A stretch of DNA of 64,000 nucleotides from Crotophaga sulcirostris (taxonomy: Eukaryota > Chordata > Aves > Cuculiformes > Crotophagidae): NCBI GenBank assembly GCA_013397455.1, contig VYZB01000222.1, positions 849,169 to 913,168 of the forward strand. Reading direction: 5' to 3'. The position numbers and the translations under genes are program-made. The notes below the pieces were generated by a model, which was given only the letters and a program-made list of their open reading frames with translations, was not told the DNA's origin and did no database searches. How positions within the stretch are numbered: the stretch's first letter is position 1; each line of letters starts with the position of its first letter. Positions 13,248 to 26,735 of the stretch are shown here, one piece after another.

Positions 13248-13428
13248 AAGGGATGTCAAACTCATTTTCCCCAAGGGCCCCATCAGCCTGCTCCTGCAGG
13301 GAAACGCGCTGGCAGGAGCATAGGAGCAAGGAGCTCGGCGCTGCTGCCAGGTACAAACCAGGTGCCAGGACGGATAAAACTAAGTGGAGGTCCAGATACA
13401 GCCTGTGGGCCGTGAGTTTGACACTGTG
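13248..13428. mobile_element. Non-autonomous hAT-type DNA transposon (MITE) with target duplications
   Basis: The left end reads AAGGGATGTCAAACTCATTT, and the reverse complement of the right end reads CACAGTGTCAAACTCACGGC. The shared TGTCAAACTCA is typical of vertebrate hAT (Charlie-like) termini. The copy is flanked by 8-bp near-identical target duplications, TGTTAGAG at 13240-13247 and TGCTAGAG at 13429-13436, with the 8-bp length expected for hAT. The 181-base interior is GC-rich compared with its surroundings and codes for no transposase. Confidence 0.85.
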
Positions 13429-13436
13429 TGCTAGAG

Positions 13437-15213
13437 GGAGCTATTGAAAGTGCAGCACTTATACTTCCAACTACTATCGTGATCCATATCCATAAAACAT
13501 AAAGGAAGAACTTAAAAAGAAAGGCAAAGGGGTGGTACGAAAGCATTTCTTTCCAGGGTTTAGTAGTGTTCTATGCTAAGTTCATACAAAGTCAAACCTT
13601 TCCTAGGACAATTTCGTAAAACTCTGAAACGAAAACTCTAGAAACACAAACGTAAAATTCACAAGTCTGCAGATAGAGTTTTCGCCACATTTTTCAAACA
13701 AAAGCTTGGTGAGCCCTTCTGTTTTTTAAGGTAGTGGGAAGAATTGAGGGAGTTTGTCTTACTCAGCCCTCAGCAGATTTCTTTCTTTCAGACTTCTGTT
13801 ACTGATTGTGATTCTAAAAATACTGAAACTGTTCAAATACAGAAAGTAATGTTTTTATAGGTCCAGATATCAAACAGAAACATGCAATGGACATGAATTT
13901 TGTGGAAGACAAAGACTGTGCTCACCTTTCCTTCATGTTGTTTCTCTCTGTATTTCATCACGTCTTTTCTAATAGAAATAAATGTATGAACACCACTTGT
14001 ATAGTTCTTCTCTTTTAGTGTATTATTTGACCAGGAAAAACAAATGGTACAAGACAGGACTTTTCATTTAGGTGAATGCTTCTGTTTTCACAGAGATCAT
14101 ATACTTTGGGATCTAATTTCAGACCAAGCATTCTCAACATCTATTTATTTTTTTAAGGAAACTAGGGTTTATTCAATGTCATTACTCTCAGACTCAGGAC
14201 TGAGGTTTTGTATGATGCCCTGACTCTTCCTCCTCTTTCCCCCAGCTGTTTTAAAGCAGAGGCAAAAACTTCATCCTCCCTAAAGCAAAATTCAACTCTT
14301 ACAAAAAAGTGCCAGGTTTGATTTATTGGAGTGCAGTCTGAGACAACCACAGGGCACAGATTTCTATAGCAGCCTGGCTGTTGGCAGATATGGTGTTTAA
14401 GACTGCTGTTGTCTCTCTTCTGCTGTGCAGAGTGCTTCAAGTAGTGTTGTACAGGCTATAGCAAATTATACCTTTTGTTTCAAGGCCCTTCAATCTGAAG
14501 CAACCCCACTCAGAATTCAGCAGGAGCCTCGGTGCCTCTCAAAACCCTGCATACAGATCCAGAGCCACTGCCTCTGCAGGGGCAGAGTGTCCCAACCACT
14601 CTAGGGCAAGGCATGCTGCCTCATGCTGAGTCTCATTGTCCCAGGTGACATGTCTGACCCCATACCTTCATGTCCCAATTCATCAGTGTCTTTGCAAAAC
14701 ACTGCCAAGCAAGATGTATTTTTTGTTAGAACTTGGAGTCTGCTTTGCCTAGCATAGGAATATGGTTCTTGGCTCTAGCAGGATGCTGAAAAATGTTTCC
14801 TGGAAGAAGTTAAATTCCCCTGATCCAGTTCTTCAGCAGGGAATTTCCCAAGGTGACAAATCTAGGAATATCTGATTGTCATTCTGGACCGGACAACCCC
14901 CATAGGTACAATTCCTGGCCTTGCCTAGAAACTATGTGGTCTTTTTCTCTCTTTTATATTTTCCTTTAAATTTACAAAATCTCTCTTCCCTCTGGTTCCT
15001 TCCCAGAGCTTTGGGAGGTCTGCTTCTGATCTGAAGCACATGGTGATGTTCTGGTACCATGAAAGTCAGCAGCAAAACTCTGAGTCGCTAATCAGAATTG
15101 GCATTTAGTTTAACTATTTACTTTTTCAGTGGTGGGGACAACAGGGAACACAAAATCATATGTTATATATACTTGGCCTCCTATTTGCCTTCAGATTTAA
15201 CATTTTGTTGTTT
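13437..15213. other. Unique noncoding DNA
   Basis: Contains a GC-richer patch at about 14500-14670 that weakly resembles an old MIR/L2 remnant (AACCACTCTAGGGCAAGGC), too diverged to call. Nothing else is seen. Confidence 0.5.
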
Positions 15214-15239
15214 GGGGGTTTGCTGTTGCAGGTTTGTTT

Positions 15240-15280
15240 GGGGGAGGGGGGTTTGTTTTTTTGGGGGAGGTTTTGGGGGG
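15240..15280 (+). other. G-quadruplex-capable G runs
   Basis: Four runs of five to six G (15240-15244, 15246-15251, 15263-15267, 15275-15280) are separated by loops of 1, 11 and 7 bases, with another G5 upstream at 15214-15218. The surrounding DNA is a T/G-rich stretch unlike its neighbours. It can fold into a quadruplex when the plus strand is single-stranded. Confidence 0.75.
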
Positions 15281-18200
15281 TCTTTGCTGTTTGGTTTTGA
15301 GTCTTTTTTTCCCCAGGTTGCAACCCCTCCCTTTTAAGTAATCATAAAAGCTCTTGAAGAGTGCAGGCCTTTATCTTTCCCCTGAATTTGTATAGCACAG
15401 GTTGCTTTCCTGTGCAGCTGGAGGCATCCACTTATAAGCAAAAAAGTAGCTAATTCTCCTCAGCCAGCCTGTTCTCAGCCAAGAATATAACAAAGGGACA
15501 TATTTTTTTGTGTTTATTTGAAATGTTATTCCCCATGTTGCATCATATACTCACATTGTTGAATAGGAACAATAGCAGACAAGTCCTGCCTCATGGAAGT
15601 TAAATATACTTTTGCAATTCTTCTCCCACTCCCCAAGAACTGCACACTAGTTATTACAGAAAAATAGATTAAGAGCTAAATATTAGAGGGGGAAGTCAGG
15701 TTGAGGAACAATGCTCTTTCCTCTGCCCACACTCCCTTTTCTGGTTCAGAGGCAAGAATACCTACCCCCATCTCCTGATGGCTGTGGAGAGAAAAGAAGG
15801 GATATCGGAAGGAAACAGGGCCTCTGGGATGAACCAAGCCACTCCTTCTTCCCACCTGAGCTACAGAGGGGCTACTACGTTCAAGATCTAGGAGGAAGCT
15901 GCAGAGAGAGCCCTTTGCCAGCAGGTCTCTGCTCCCCCGTTTCTCCATCCCAGCACTTGCGCACCCAGTATGGGAGCTGATGCCTGCAGATACCCACATG
16001 AGGTCATCATCTGCATGGGATCAGGGTTGGCAAACCTGCAAGGAACAAGATGGAAATCCTGAGGGGAAAGCAAATGTGAAGCAGAGACTGAGAGCATGGG
16101 AAGACAGTAAATGGAAAGTGCAGGGAGATTTTCAAGATAAAGAGAGCAGGATCAACTGAGTAAGAATAAGTGTAAAACGTGGGTGAGAATAAGGCTCTTC
16201 AAGAAAAAGGGTGAGATCTGGAAGAAGAAAATGAGACAAGGCACACAAACAGATCATGAAAATATTTCAGTCAAAGGCCTTTACTCACCCCCCTTCCTTT
16301 CCCCCTGCCTCTCCCTTTTCTTTTTTTACTTCCTTAAGAAGTCATTACAGGAGGAAAAAGACAACATTTGGAGGACCGAGTAGGAACAAACTAAAGACCA
16401 CAATATAAAAAATAAGTAGGAAGGCCAAAGCATAGATTTCTTAAAGACAGTGAAAACAAACCTGTGCAGTGGATCAGTGATCCAGGGCTCTTTTTACCTA
16501 CTGACTGTGTATGATGCATCTTACTTCCTATCTGTAAGTATTGCAGTCAAAATCACTCCACAGATACAAAGTGAATTGTGTGGGAGTAGATATTATCTGC
16601 ACTAATGCCCAACAACACTTTAATGCTAGCCAGCTGCAGTCATGCAATGGATAGGAATTTATGTAGTTGAAGCAGTGACTTGAAAATGTTGAAAGTACCA
16701 TGATAGACATCTTTATATTTCTTTTCCTGTACACTAAGCTGTTGCAGAAGGGAACTTTCTTTCTTAATGGGGAAAAAAAACCCAAACAAAATCAGTAAGA
16801 AAGTAATAAATCACTGTATATTCTCAGCTCTGCTTATTTTTGAAATAAAGTGGTAATAAAACACAGTAAATAATTTCTGTTCTTAGGAACAGTTTTTATT
16901 CAGACTCAATTCTGTTTCAGGTTGTACAGCCACACAAGGGAAATCATCCTCAAGCTACCTGGCTTATCAGCATGTTTAGGAAAAGACTACTTGCTGACTG
17001 TACCCTTTGCTTCCCCTCTCCAACTCACTGAAGAAAGCAGCTGAGCAAACATGAGTTGGAAAAAAGTTTGAAATTTACTACAACAGGGCAGCAGTAAATT
17101 CTTCCCTCCACCAAGCAAGATGTGTGAGCTATGATTCAGAGAACTCTCTAGATCACAGTGGTTCCACGACCTTCTTAGCCATACCATATTTCAGGCTACC
17201 CTAAAACATAGCTCTTGTTTGCTGACCATTTAGATCAATTCCATTGATATTTTCTTGAACTGAGATACATATATTCTTTGATTTCTTGCATCAGGCTACT
17301 GTTTAATGTAAAGAAACCCTTTATATCTCAACAATGAGTTTGAGATTGTTATTGAGATGCCAGAATTAACTAAAGAGATTGGGTGGTCATGTGTATCTGC
17401 CTTATTTTGAAAATCATAAATAACTTTGTTGTGCTTATTTGCACAATAAATGAAAGCAAATGTGAAATGCAATAATAAGTTTCATGTCTCTTCCAAAAAG
17501 AATACTTATCCTTTTTGGCTTACTTGTTCAATCTCTGAGTAAGACTTTTGTCTCAAATCTGTATTTGGTTTTTTTTGATGAAATTTATTATCAGCTGTAT
17601 TAACAGAATGTTCACTGTCACATATTCCCTGGTCATGTTAGGTTTTAAAAATATATTTATGAAGCTTTGAGGAAGTAAGCATACAGATTTCCTAAAAAAA
17701 AATAAGGAAAAAAGAGACCAAAAATCAACTGCAATTAGAAATATTAACTGCAACCAAAGTAATGAGTCTTCACAGCCAGTTAAAGTATGCTCTAATAACT
17801 TTTTCACAATATTTTTAGTATGCAGTGCAATAGCTTGCTAATGTTGCATGACACTTTTAATATGAAAATGTATATTGAGATGACAGATAAAATTGTTACA
17901 TGATGTTTGCCCTTGGATTAAAGTTTCCTTATTTCTTTGCAATGACATGAGAAGTGATAATGGCTCCTGAAAAACTGATATTGTTTGTCATGTCACAGGT
18001 CCATTGAGATTTTCTTCTTTTCTGCAACTTTTAATACAAAGGGAGACATAAAATTGCATTAAATAACATCTTAGAGGCTTAGTTTAAGCCTTAAAATCAA
18101 AAAAGTTGACACAATTCCTGATAAGTCTTTAGATATGTGCAAAGCAATGCATAATATGCAACAGGTTTGTATCTTGCATTCAGCTTATAAATGAATTCAA

Positions 18201-20580
18201 GTTACAGTCCCATACAGAATCCATTAACATTTAACCTTCAACTAACAAAGGCATGAATCTTATTATTCAAAATCAGCTTGGAGAGCAAACATGGCAGTTG
18301 TCATCTTGCAAGGAAAAATTGGTACATTTAGCATAGAGGAGCTCCTGTTCTTAATCAATAAAAATATATGCTTAAATTTTCATTCACCTTTTCTGGTTGG
18401 GAAACAGTACTCCTATTGCATTAATGCTGACAGGAAAGATCAAAAACTAATAGCGTCCCACCTGGAAGACCCATGGGCTCCAAAAGCAATGGGATTGGGC
18501 ATTTTCTTTTGGGTAGTATTGCAGCAATTCAAAAGGAAGTGTTAGGTTACTGTAATTGAAGCCAAGAGGACTGAATTTATCTAAACAAAAACATTTATTG
18601 GTACACCTGGAAGATGCTGAAAACATCATAAACAGTAACACGTAGAAATGCGAGACCAGAAGTTTTTAACCCAGATTTGGAACATTGCAAACACCATCTT
18701 AATGGTAAGTCATTCTGACTTTCTGTCTTGTGCACTTTTTGTTGTTTACTCTTCGCTTTTCTAAATAACCATGAGACTTAGGGCACTTGTGGAAATGAAG
18801 GCCAGTGGGCTTTGGCTTAATTCCAGGAATTTTCCTCTAGTTGCAAGCTTCAGGAGTTGCCCAAAGCACTACCACAGTCCTCACAGATTAACTTTTGGCT
18901 AGTTAATAATTTTCTATCCAAATCCTTAACTGGACACATTTTAAATTAATTCTGTTAGCCTAACTACGACAACAACTTGCACGCTCTCATCCCATGTCTT
19001 CTCCTGAATGCTCCTACAGTGTATGCATCTATAGTAAGAGAGGTATATTCGACTGTAACACCTTGAGAAGTGTTGATTTTGGGAGATAGGATGAAGAACA
19101 AACCTTGCTCACAGTTGCTTTCTTAGTCGTACAGGAAGATATGGGTACAAAGTAACAGCTACCAAAAAATCATTCTTCCAACTCATTTAATACAAGAACT
19201 GGACTAGCACTTACAGGCACACAAACTTGAGGCGGAGGGGGGGAGGAATCAGCAAAAAAACTTTTAGTTTTGTCCAATAACTGCAATGTTAACAAAACAT
19301 GTAATTCTCCACCAGGTATTCCCATGCATTTATATGGGCAGGGAAATTAAAGTAATTAAAAAAATGCTATCTTTGTCTATGGCAGATTCTTCTCTGTCAT
19401 TTTCTACACAAAGAAAGAGATATGAGAGAAAGCAACAGTTTGCCACCTTATCAACGTTGAGTCCTGGACCTCATAACAGATTTATGGATGTACAGTACTC
19501 TGTAAGGAAAGACACTACTTCTCCCTTTCCACAGAAGTGGCTGTTTTGGTCCCTCTCTCAGCAGTTCTGCCTTCAGAATAACAAGCAAAACCCAACCACA
19601 TACCCAAGCTAATGATAGCAAGGATTTGTTGATCAACCTCTAATAAAAGATGTTAGAGTAAAATCCTAAAAACATTTTTGCTTTTCACATAGCCATGGCA
19701 TATAGTCTTTAAAAACAATCTATACGTCACAGCTGGGTGGAGTTAATGTGAGGTCCCCGTCACCAGCAATTTTTTTGAAGTCAGTGAAACAATGGATGCG
19801 TTGAAAGACGACTATGTTTCTAACTCTTTATAAAGAAAAAAATAAGAGAAATTTAATATANAAGAAAAAGGGAAAAATATTTTTTCATAATATCAAAATA
19901 AAATTATTTGGCTTTTAGGAGTGTCAATATTAATAATGAGAATGTCTTCTCGGAAGTAAGGGGGCGAGGGGAAGACGGGAAAACTTATAATAACAGCAAC
20001 AGAGTTATTTGCACCATTTCCTTCAAAACTTATAATGCAGTCAGACACAGAATTCCACAAGCGAAATCCCACATGTTTCAGTCATACCAGAGACCATCTG
20101 AAATTTGTGTAACACTAGCATACACAAGCTAATCTGAAAAAAAACTCTGCACAATTAGAAAAAATGTTCAATAAAAGTCAATCTGGACACCAATTATAGC
20201 TAAACCAACATATACTGCAGGAAAAATGGCAACATTGTACCTGGTAATAATTATACCTGGATGAAAACCCTAGAAACAGGGGTTCCTTAACCCATAATTC
20301 CTCAAAAATAAACTTGTCAAAATATGTTTTTCCATACTATATATGATGTTGTACACTATAATGGAAAAAAACTAAACCCAACTCCAGATAAACAGGACAA
20401 GGTGCAAAAAGGTCCTCTGTAGTTTGGAATTCATTCTTGATTAAATAGGCATTTTGAAGGTTCACTGTTCCTGTAATTACAGTTGAGGTTGGTAGTTCCA
20501 ATTCGTATAAAAATATCTGTGCAATTAAATGTGTCGCAATGATTCCAGAAGTTAAATTTTTAGCTTTAGAAGTTATGAAA
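15281..20580. other. Unique noncoding DNA with possible conserved block
   Basis: A pyrimidine-rich tract lies at about 16285-16335. Bases 17830-18250 are AT-rich, non-repetitive and dense in homeodomain-like and octamer-like motifs, as conserved noncoding elements often are. The undetermined base is at 19861. No exon is supportable. Confidence 0.45.
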
Positions 20581-20720
20581 TTAAGTCACACACAAAAGAC
20601 ACACACACAAAAAAAGACACACACACAATGAAAAATAAAACCAACCCAAAGACCCACAAACAAAAAAAACCAAAACCAAAACACTCAAAAAATTAAATAA
20701 ATAAACAACACCACCCCACA
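20581..20720 (+). repeat. A/C-rich low-complexity tract
   Basis: Irregular CACACA and AAAAGACACACACA units grade into ACCAAAACC-type A/C-rich DNA. A short (GTT)n run follows at about 20759-20770. No function inferred. Confidence 0.85.
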
Positions 20721-21599
20721 AAAAAAGCCAAGATACCCAAACTTATACTGACTGATTATTGTTGTTGTTGTCCAAATTGAGTAAGAATTATATCACGGTT
20801 ATACGTACACAACAGGGTTATCAGCATCTATTTATTGGCCTGACCTGAAAGAGTATTACTTTCATTTGCTTTCCTTTCCTTCTTGAGTTGTTTGGAACCG
20901 CCCTAGTTTGTGCCTAAATTTCAATCACCCCTAACAGATGTTTTAGTAACTGAGAACAGCAAGAGCACATTAATAAAGCAACCCAGTCATCTTCCCTGCT
21001 GGGGATGCTGATGAATGCTGATATAAAACTACTTTAGTCCCACTTCACCTGGGCAGCACAGAACAACAATACTCTGTGGACTGATCGCACTCTTCTACTT
21101 CCTGAGCTCCTAATGCCATTGCTACATATTTCTGTGTTTTTGAAAGAGCAGAGATCTAACATCAATTTAAAAAAAAAAGTGGGGAAGTGTGCATCAGGAA
21201 CAGTGGGGAAGGAAATTCAGAGCTATGAAGGTCAGGAGGAGACTTGAGGGAAAAAAGCTTGCTGAATTTGGAGTTTGATTGCTGTGGGGTTTTAAGACTT
21301 GTCTCATACAAGGTGCAAAAAATTCCCTGCGTGGTCAATAAGATAGACACAAGCAATGGGACAGAATTTCGCTCAAATATTATTTCTTTCTTCAAACAGT
21401 TTTTGCCAGAAAGGATCTCCATAGACTTGCTTTAGAGTCAGTTTACAAGAAACCTTCTGCCATCCTCAGATCTTTGCTGACATCTCAACAACCCAGCCTA
21501 CTGCAGACTTCTTCACTGTACCCAAGGGTTGGCTCTGCTGATGGTATTTGCTGTGGGAATTGCCTTCTGTGACAACAGGATCCTCTATGAAGAGTGAAG
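20721..21599. other. Unique noncoding DNA
   Basis: Nothing recognised. The open frames on both strands near 21162-21435 overlap each other and look like chance. Confidence 0.5.
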
Positions 21600-22860
21600 A
21601 ACTTCTAGGAACTTAACAGGATGCACTTGACAAAGTGGGGCAGCCACATCCTGGCTGAAGTGGAAATCCTGAGGGAGTCCAGAGACGAAAAGCAAGGACA
21701 GGGAAGGTGAGAGCAGGGAGAAGTTATGAAAGAGATCGCCTATGTACAAGGTTGGATTCAGAATGGGCAAAGCTTGGCTGGAGTTGAAACAGCTGAGAGC
21801 TGAGTATGGCAACAATGAGGAAGTCTACAGCTACCTTGATACTAAAATCAAGACTTAGGAAAATGAGATCTCACTGATGAATAGGGAGTTGGCCTATGTA
21901 AGAAAAATACATAAATGGCCAGGGTACTTAATGTCTTCTCTGCATCAGTCTTTACTGAGGATGTCTGCTCTCAGTCTCAGTGTTTTCTGGGGTAAACAGA
22001 AACTACCACACAGAGGAAAATAAAATTATGGGATACCTGAATAAGCCAAGTGTATACCTGTCCATTAAACAGGACAAAGCATATCAAAGTATGGCCAATA
22101 TCACTATGAGACCACACTCTATCATCTTGAAAAGGCTGTGCTGACTTGCATGGTCCCCAGTGACTAGAAAAAGGGAACGATGACCCACTAAGGTGCCCTT
22201 AATTCCCTGGGAAATTTCTTTATTTGGCAAGTCCTCATGAAAGACACTTCTACGCATTTGAAGGACAGCAAGGTGGTTTGGAACAGTCAGCACAGATTTA
22301 CAAAATTGTACCTGAGCAGCATGATTACCCACTGTGATGAAAAAAACTGGCTCTGAGAACCAGGGGACAGGAGAGAATGACATTCACTTTGAGTTTCTAA
22401 AGACTTTGTTCAGTTTCACCTGACAGATAAGCTACAGTGACTGAGACTGAATGAGTGGTCTATGTAGTGGCTAAACTGGTTGGATTTTAGGGTCAACAGT
22501 TTGAATCCTAATTGTCAGTCATAACTTTCTTTTAGTGACTAGCATATCTTAGGGTTTGATAGTATCATCACCTATGAGTTGAATGACTGGAGATACTGAC
22601 CCCTCCGACAGTATGTGGATGGCACCAGGTGGGAGCCGGAGAGGCCAACACACCAAATTGTAAGGCTACCACCTTTACAAGGTGGGAGAAAATGTCAAGA
22701 GGAAAACTTAGGACGTTGAACAAGGACCAAAGGGAACTTCTGCACCTGGGATAGAATAACCCCAGGCAACAGTACAGGCTAGGGACTTGACAGGCTAGAA
22801 AGTGGCTTTGCAGTGAAGGCAAAAAGAAAAAGACATTGGTCTGACCAATTTGTAGTTCAT
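21600..22860 (+). mobile_element. Decayed CR1 LINE remnant (RT region)
   Basis: CR1 landmarks occur in order: GGGCAAAGCTTGGCTGGAG (about 21767), ACTTAATGTCTTCTCTGCAT followed by CAGTCTTTACTGAGG (21927-21961), GTCCCCAGTGACTAGAAAAA (22153), and AGTATGTGGATGGCACCAGG (22609), which corresponds to the motif C region. GGACCAAAGGGAACTTCTGC and CAACAGTACAGGCTAGGGAC follow to about 22800. There are many stops and small indels. The left limit is uncertain, and the 3' end is missing after about 22860. Orientation is opposite to the two younger long CR1 copies. Confidence 0.75.
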
Positions 22861-25800
22861 AAGATCTACTAGGTTTCAGTAGAAATTTTATACAAATTCA
22901 TACCTATACTGCACTATATTTTGCATGCTAGACAGATTGAGTTCATGTTCTGTAAATTTTCCCAAAAGCAGAACTGATATCAAAGTCAAAAGTGTGAACT
23001 TCCTGTACACTTTATAGTAAGTTTGTATTTCAAAACACAGTGCATAAATGTAAGAGAAAAAATGAGTACAGTCAGGCCGAATTATTTTTGTAAATCAGCA
23101 AATTGCATGCAGACTTTCCACTATAAGGTGTGGTGGTGGAGGAAAAATATGAAAAAGGATTACAGGCTCTCCTTATTTTGGAAAAGAGTACAGTATAAGA
23201 CTTCTTAGAATTCAGGTCTGTAAGATGTTAAGATATCTATGCTTAGTGATTTGAATCTTGTGCACTATCTACATTTGAATCAGTTCATCTGACCAGATAA
23301 ACCAGCAAAGCTCCAATGAAGCAATAGAGTCATTTGAGATTAGATCCACTAGAGACATTGTCTCATGCTGTGACAATCAGAAAAAGACTGGAGTTTTTTT
23401 CCCAATTGTCTTTGAAGGCTCAGCCATGCCACCCTTACGAGTGTTTCCTCAGAACACTTTGGTAATGTCATTTGCTCAAGCAGTGACTGCACTGCATCAA
23501 AAAGCCTCCTCACACCCCAAACCGTGCAGGGGCTTCAGCCAGCGGGGGATTGCAGAGAGCTTTCTCACCCTCCCCGACGGTGGCTGGCTGGAGCGAGGTT
23601 TGCCCGCGGGCTTCACAAGTGTCAGCAGAGGAGAGCATTGAGACAAGGGCTGATGGATTCTGTCAGACATGACCAGCTATCCTCTTCCCTCCCTCTTCAC
23701 TCTGTGAGTAGTGGCTGTGTGGCAGTTCATGCCCCAAGTGGCAAGGCAGGGGCTCACTGTGGCACTGTGGTGCAGATACAGGAGGCAGTGACGGGAGAAG
23801 AAGGGAAGAACAACCTGCTTTTGCCCAGAGCACTGTTTTTAGAAACCTGAGCCTGAAGCAATCCTTTGGGATCCTGAAATTCGTATTTCCAGCTCCCTTC
23901 CCATGCAGGGAGACTGCTCTCACCCTACCAACATCTGGCGACCACTGAAAGACACACTGGGGTCCTCTGCTTTGTGTCCAGAGCCTCTACATGCCAACTG
24001 TCTGGCTCAGCGAGGGCAGCAATCAGCAGACAGCAATCAGATCAGGCATTGCCTCCTGCAGTTTCAGCTCTCAGGGCTCAGGAGGCAACCATTTGACCAC
24101 AAGCTGATCTTATCCAGAGCATCAGCTATGGAATTTGGATATTTCCCCTCAGTAAACCCAGCAAGTTTTTTTCAGACTTACAGTAAGGGCTCTGTAGCTT
24201 CTCAGGAGGTGCTCGTATTTAACTTATCTGGAGGAAAATGCTGTGTTTTTCCTTTTAGGAACAACACACATAATCTGAAAATTTTAAATGCAAACACACA
24301 CCCACACATGAGTCACTCTAAAGGAGATACAGGTCTTGGAAACCTTCAGAATGACTCCTAGAGCCAGAAGTTATATGCAGCTGAAGACAGCCTTTTCTAG
24401 TGCAAAGCCATCCATCCAATTGATGGGCAGCAGTACCAGCTCTCCTCAGAAGTCCCATTCCTTTCAGACTACTTATATTTCATTTAATATGTATTGAGCC
24501 ATGTCACATTATTTTAAGCTTCAATTACTCATGTCAATTCTTATTCACATAGTCAAACAGTCCTTTTAACAAAAGGAAGGTTTGCAGTCCAGGACACAGA
24601 CTAAATATTTAAGAATCAGAATCAACCCAAGCAAAAGCATGAAAACAGCTGAGGAAGCACTGCGATCTCCGCACTGTGAGTTCGGAACAGGAGTTAATAG
24701 AAAAGCAGCTAGAAATGCTCCCTGAGCACCACAGTTACGAGCAAGCGCATAAGGCAGCAGAATGCCAATGCTGTCAAGCAGCTGCTGCCGCAGAAGCTCC
24801 ACCTGTGAAACACACGGCTCAGATCACAGGAGGTCAAGCTTTTACCAAGCAACAGTATCTTTAGTCAGTGTATGTCCTAGTCCTCAGAGACTCAGCTTCC
24901 AAGACCCAGGTCTACACAGCTGAAGTCATGTTTACTGTATGACATCTTACCCAGTCTTGCCTCAGGCCTGTTTATCTCTCCTTTTCTTTCTTACCAAAGG
25001 AATCAGATCGAATGTTTTTTTCAATAATGGGACTTTCGAGAGCTTACTTTCAAACAACTAATAAAATTCAAAACTAGTCTTCCTGATTTGGTTCTTTGGT
25101 ACAGTATTCCCCCTCCAACTCCTGCCAAAGCTCCCCTCCCAAGACAGACAAAAGTTTCTTCCAAACTATCTTTTTTCCCATATATTAGTAAAGCATTACT
25201 CCCAGGTCTGTACTTGCAGTAGGCTTCCTTTTCAATGACCGCTTGGTAATTATATACAGATTTCTAGCCAAGCACTGCTGCTAGCTTTATTTTTGTTTTC
25301 TCCACTTAGGAAGTTCAAATTCACAGAGGTTATGCCATGTCTACCACATTATAACCCAAACAATACACTACAACTAAAACTTAAGCAATAATAGCATATA
25401 TAATTAGCAATCTCTCATATTACTGTATTGTAGAATTAGCAAACAATGTGTAATCTGATTTTTTTTTGTCCGTTTCTTTTCAAACCCTAGGTGTTATAAT
25501 TAATTACAACATTTATTTTTGTTTTGAAAGTATTACTGTAGTTAATGATGATTAGTGTAGATAATTTTGTTAGGTATCCATTTTCTAGCTTAGGGGTATC
25601 ACTTTAATTCTAAAGTGTTCATTGCTTCTTATCTAACTTTGAAAATGAGATTAGATACATTTAAAACGATGTTTCTTATATTGTCTAACTATGTAGATTT
25701 ATATGGTAATTTAAAATCTGATAAGCAATGAGTAGCACAAGATTGTGTAATAAAGCAATCACAGCAGTTGACACTTTGGAATAAATTAAATTGAGCCTTG

Positions 25801-26735
25801 CTTCAAAAGAGACAGACAAAAAATATATACCACTACATGCTGTGGACGAAAGTGCTGGTGGAAACATTTAGGGCGAGAGTCATTACTTAACTTACATGCA
25901 GTGCCCTCATTTTCTCTGTGTGACTGGACAGGTGCATTCATTATGTGTTATTTCAGGAAGAAGAATAAAGGAAATAAATGTTCAAATACCAGGATCTGCC
26001 TAGAACAAGATTGACTCTAAGGATTTCTGTGATGGGACTTGGATTACAGGCTTCTCCTGACACAGTTCTCTTGATGTGCTTTTGCACAGGCATGGATAAG
26101 AGAATAAAAAGGTAGGAGTGACCCCAATCCAGTGGGTGTAGTTTCTTCTAGAAGAAATTCAAATTCTCCTTACAGGCAGAGGCAAAGTAAAAGAAACTGT
26201 TTTGCCTTCAGATTTTAAGGCAGCTTCTAAATCAAAATTGGAAATTGAATTATGCATAAGAACTCTGCATAGAAATGCCCTTTTCAGCATATACGAAGGG
26301 GAACCAAAGAGTGAAATGAGTGCTTTTAGGGAAAGGTGATATCCCTGTGGACTGTTAGGTAGCATGTAATTTTGCAGGATGGAAAGCTGTACGTTGATTA
26401 TCTTCTTAAAAGAAGTCACCCTAGTATACATTCTTAGATGCTAACTCAGGGCTGTCATGCTGCAGCAGCAAGGTGATAGGACAGAAGAGGGGAAAAATAA
26501 ATTCTGGAGCATGCTAGGAGAAACTTCTGTTTGAACTATAACTCTTGCACACAGAAAACAGAATTTTGGAGCCTTTAAAGACTATAGCAGGGAATCTAAA
26601 TAGGTCTGGTAGTGCAGTGACATTGGGGCATCACTCTACCCAGGCACCTTCCTCTCCCAGTGAAAGACACAGATCGCTATCCTGCCTAACACAGGGTTTC
26701 AGTGAAAGCTGGCTCTGCTTACAAGCCCTCTTTTT
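22861..26735. other. Unique DNA with a GC-richer patch
   Basis: Bases 23420-24120 are clearly GC-richer than the surroundings. They include the 152-codon open frame at 23903-24361, which has no recognisable domain and no visible splice or start context beyond a plain ATG. Bases 25380-25760 are very AT-rich with repeated TAATTA-type motifs. No gene is called. Confidence 0.45.
24049..24088. repeat. 10-bp inverted repeat, 20-base loop
   Basis: TTGCCTCCTG at 24049-24058 and CAGGAGGCAA at 24079-24088 are exact reverse complements. Confidence 0.9.

Noticed and set aside
14500..14670. Possible MIR/L2 remnant (AACCACTCTAGGGCAAGGC)
   Set aside because: Only one short block resembles the tRNA-like part of such repeats, not enough to call.
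22440..22520. tRNA-like block (TAGTGGCTAAACTGG and GTTTGAATCC)
   Set aside because: No cloverleaf could be drawn, and the stretch lies within the decayed CR1.
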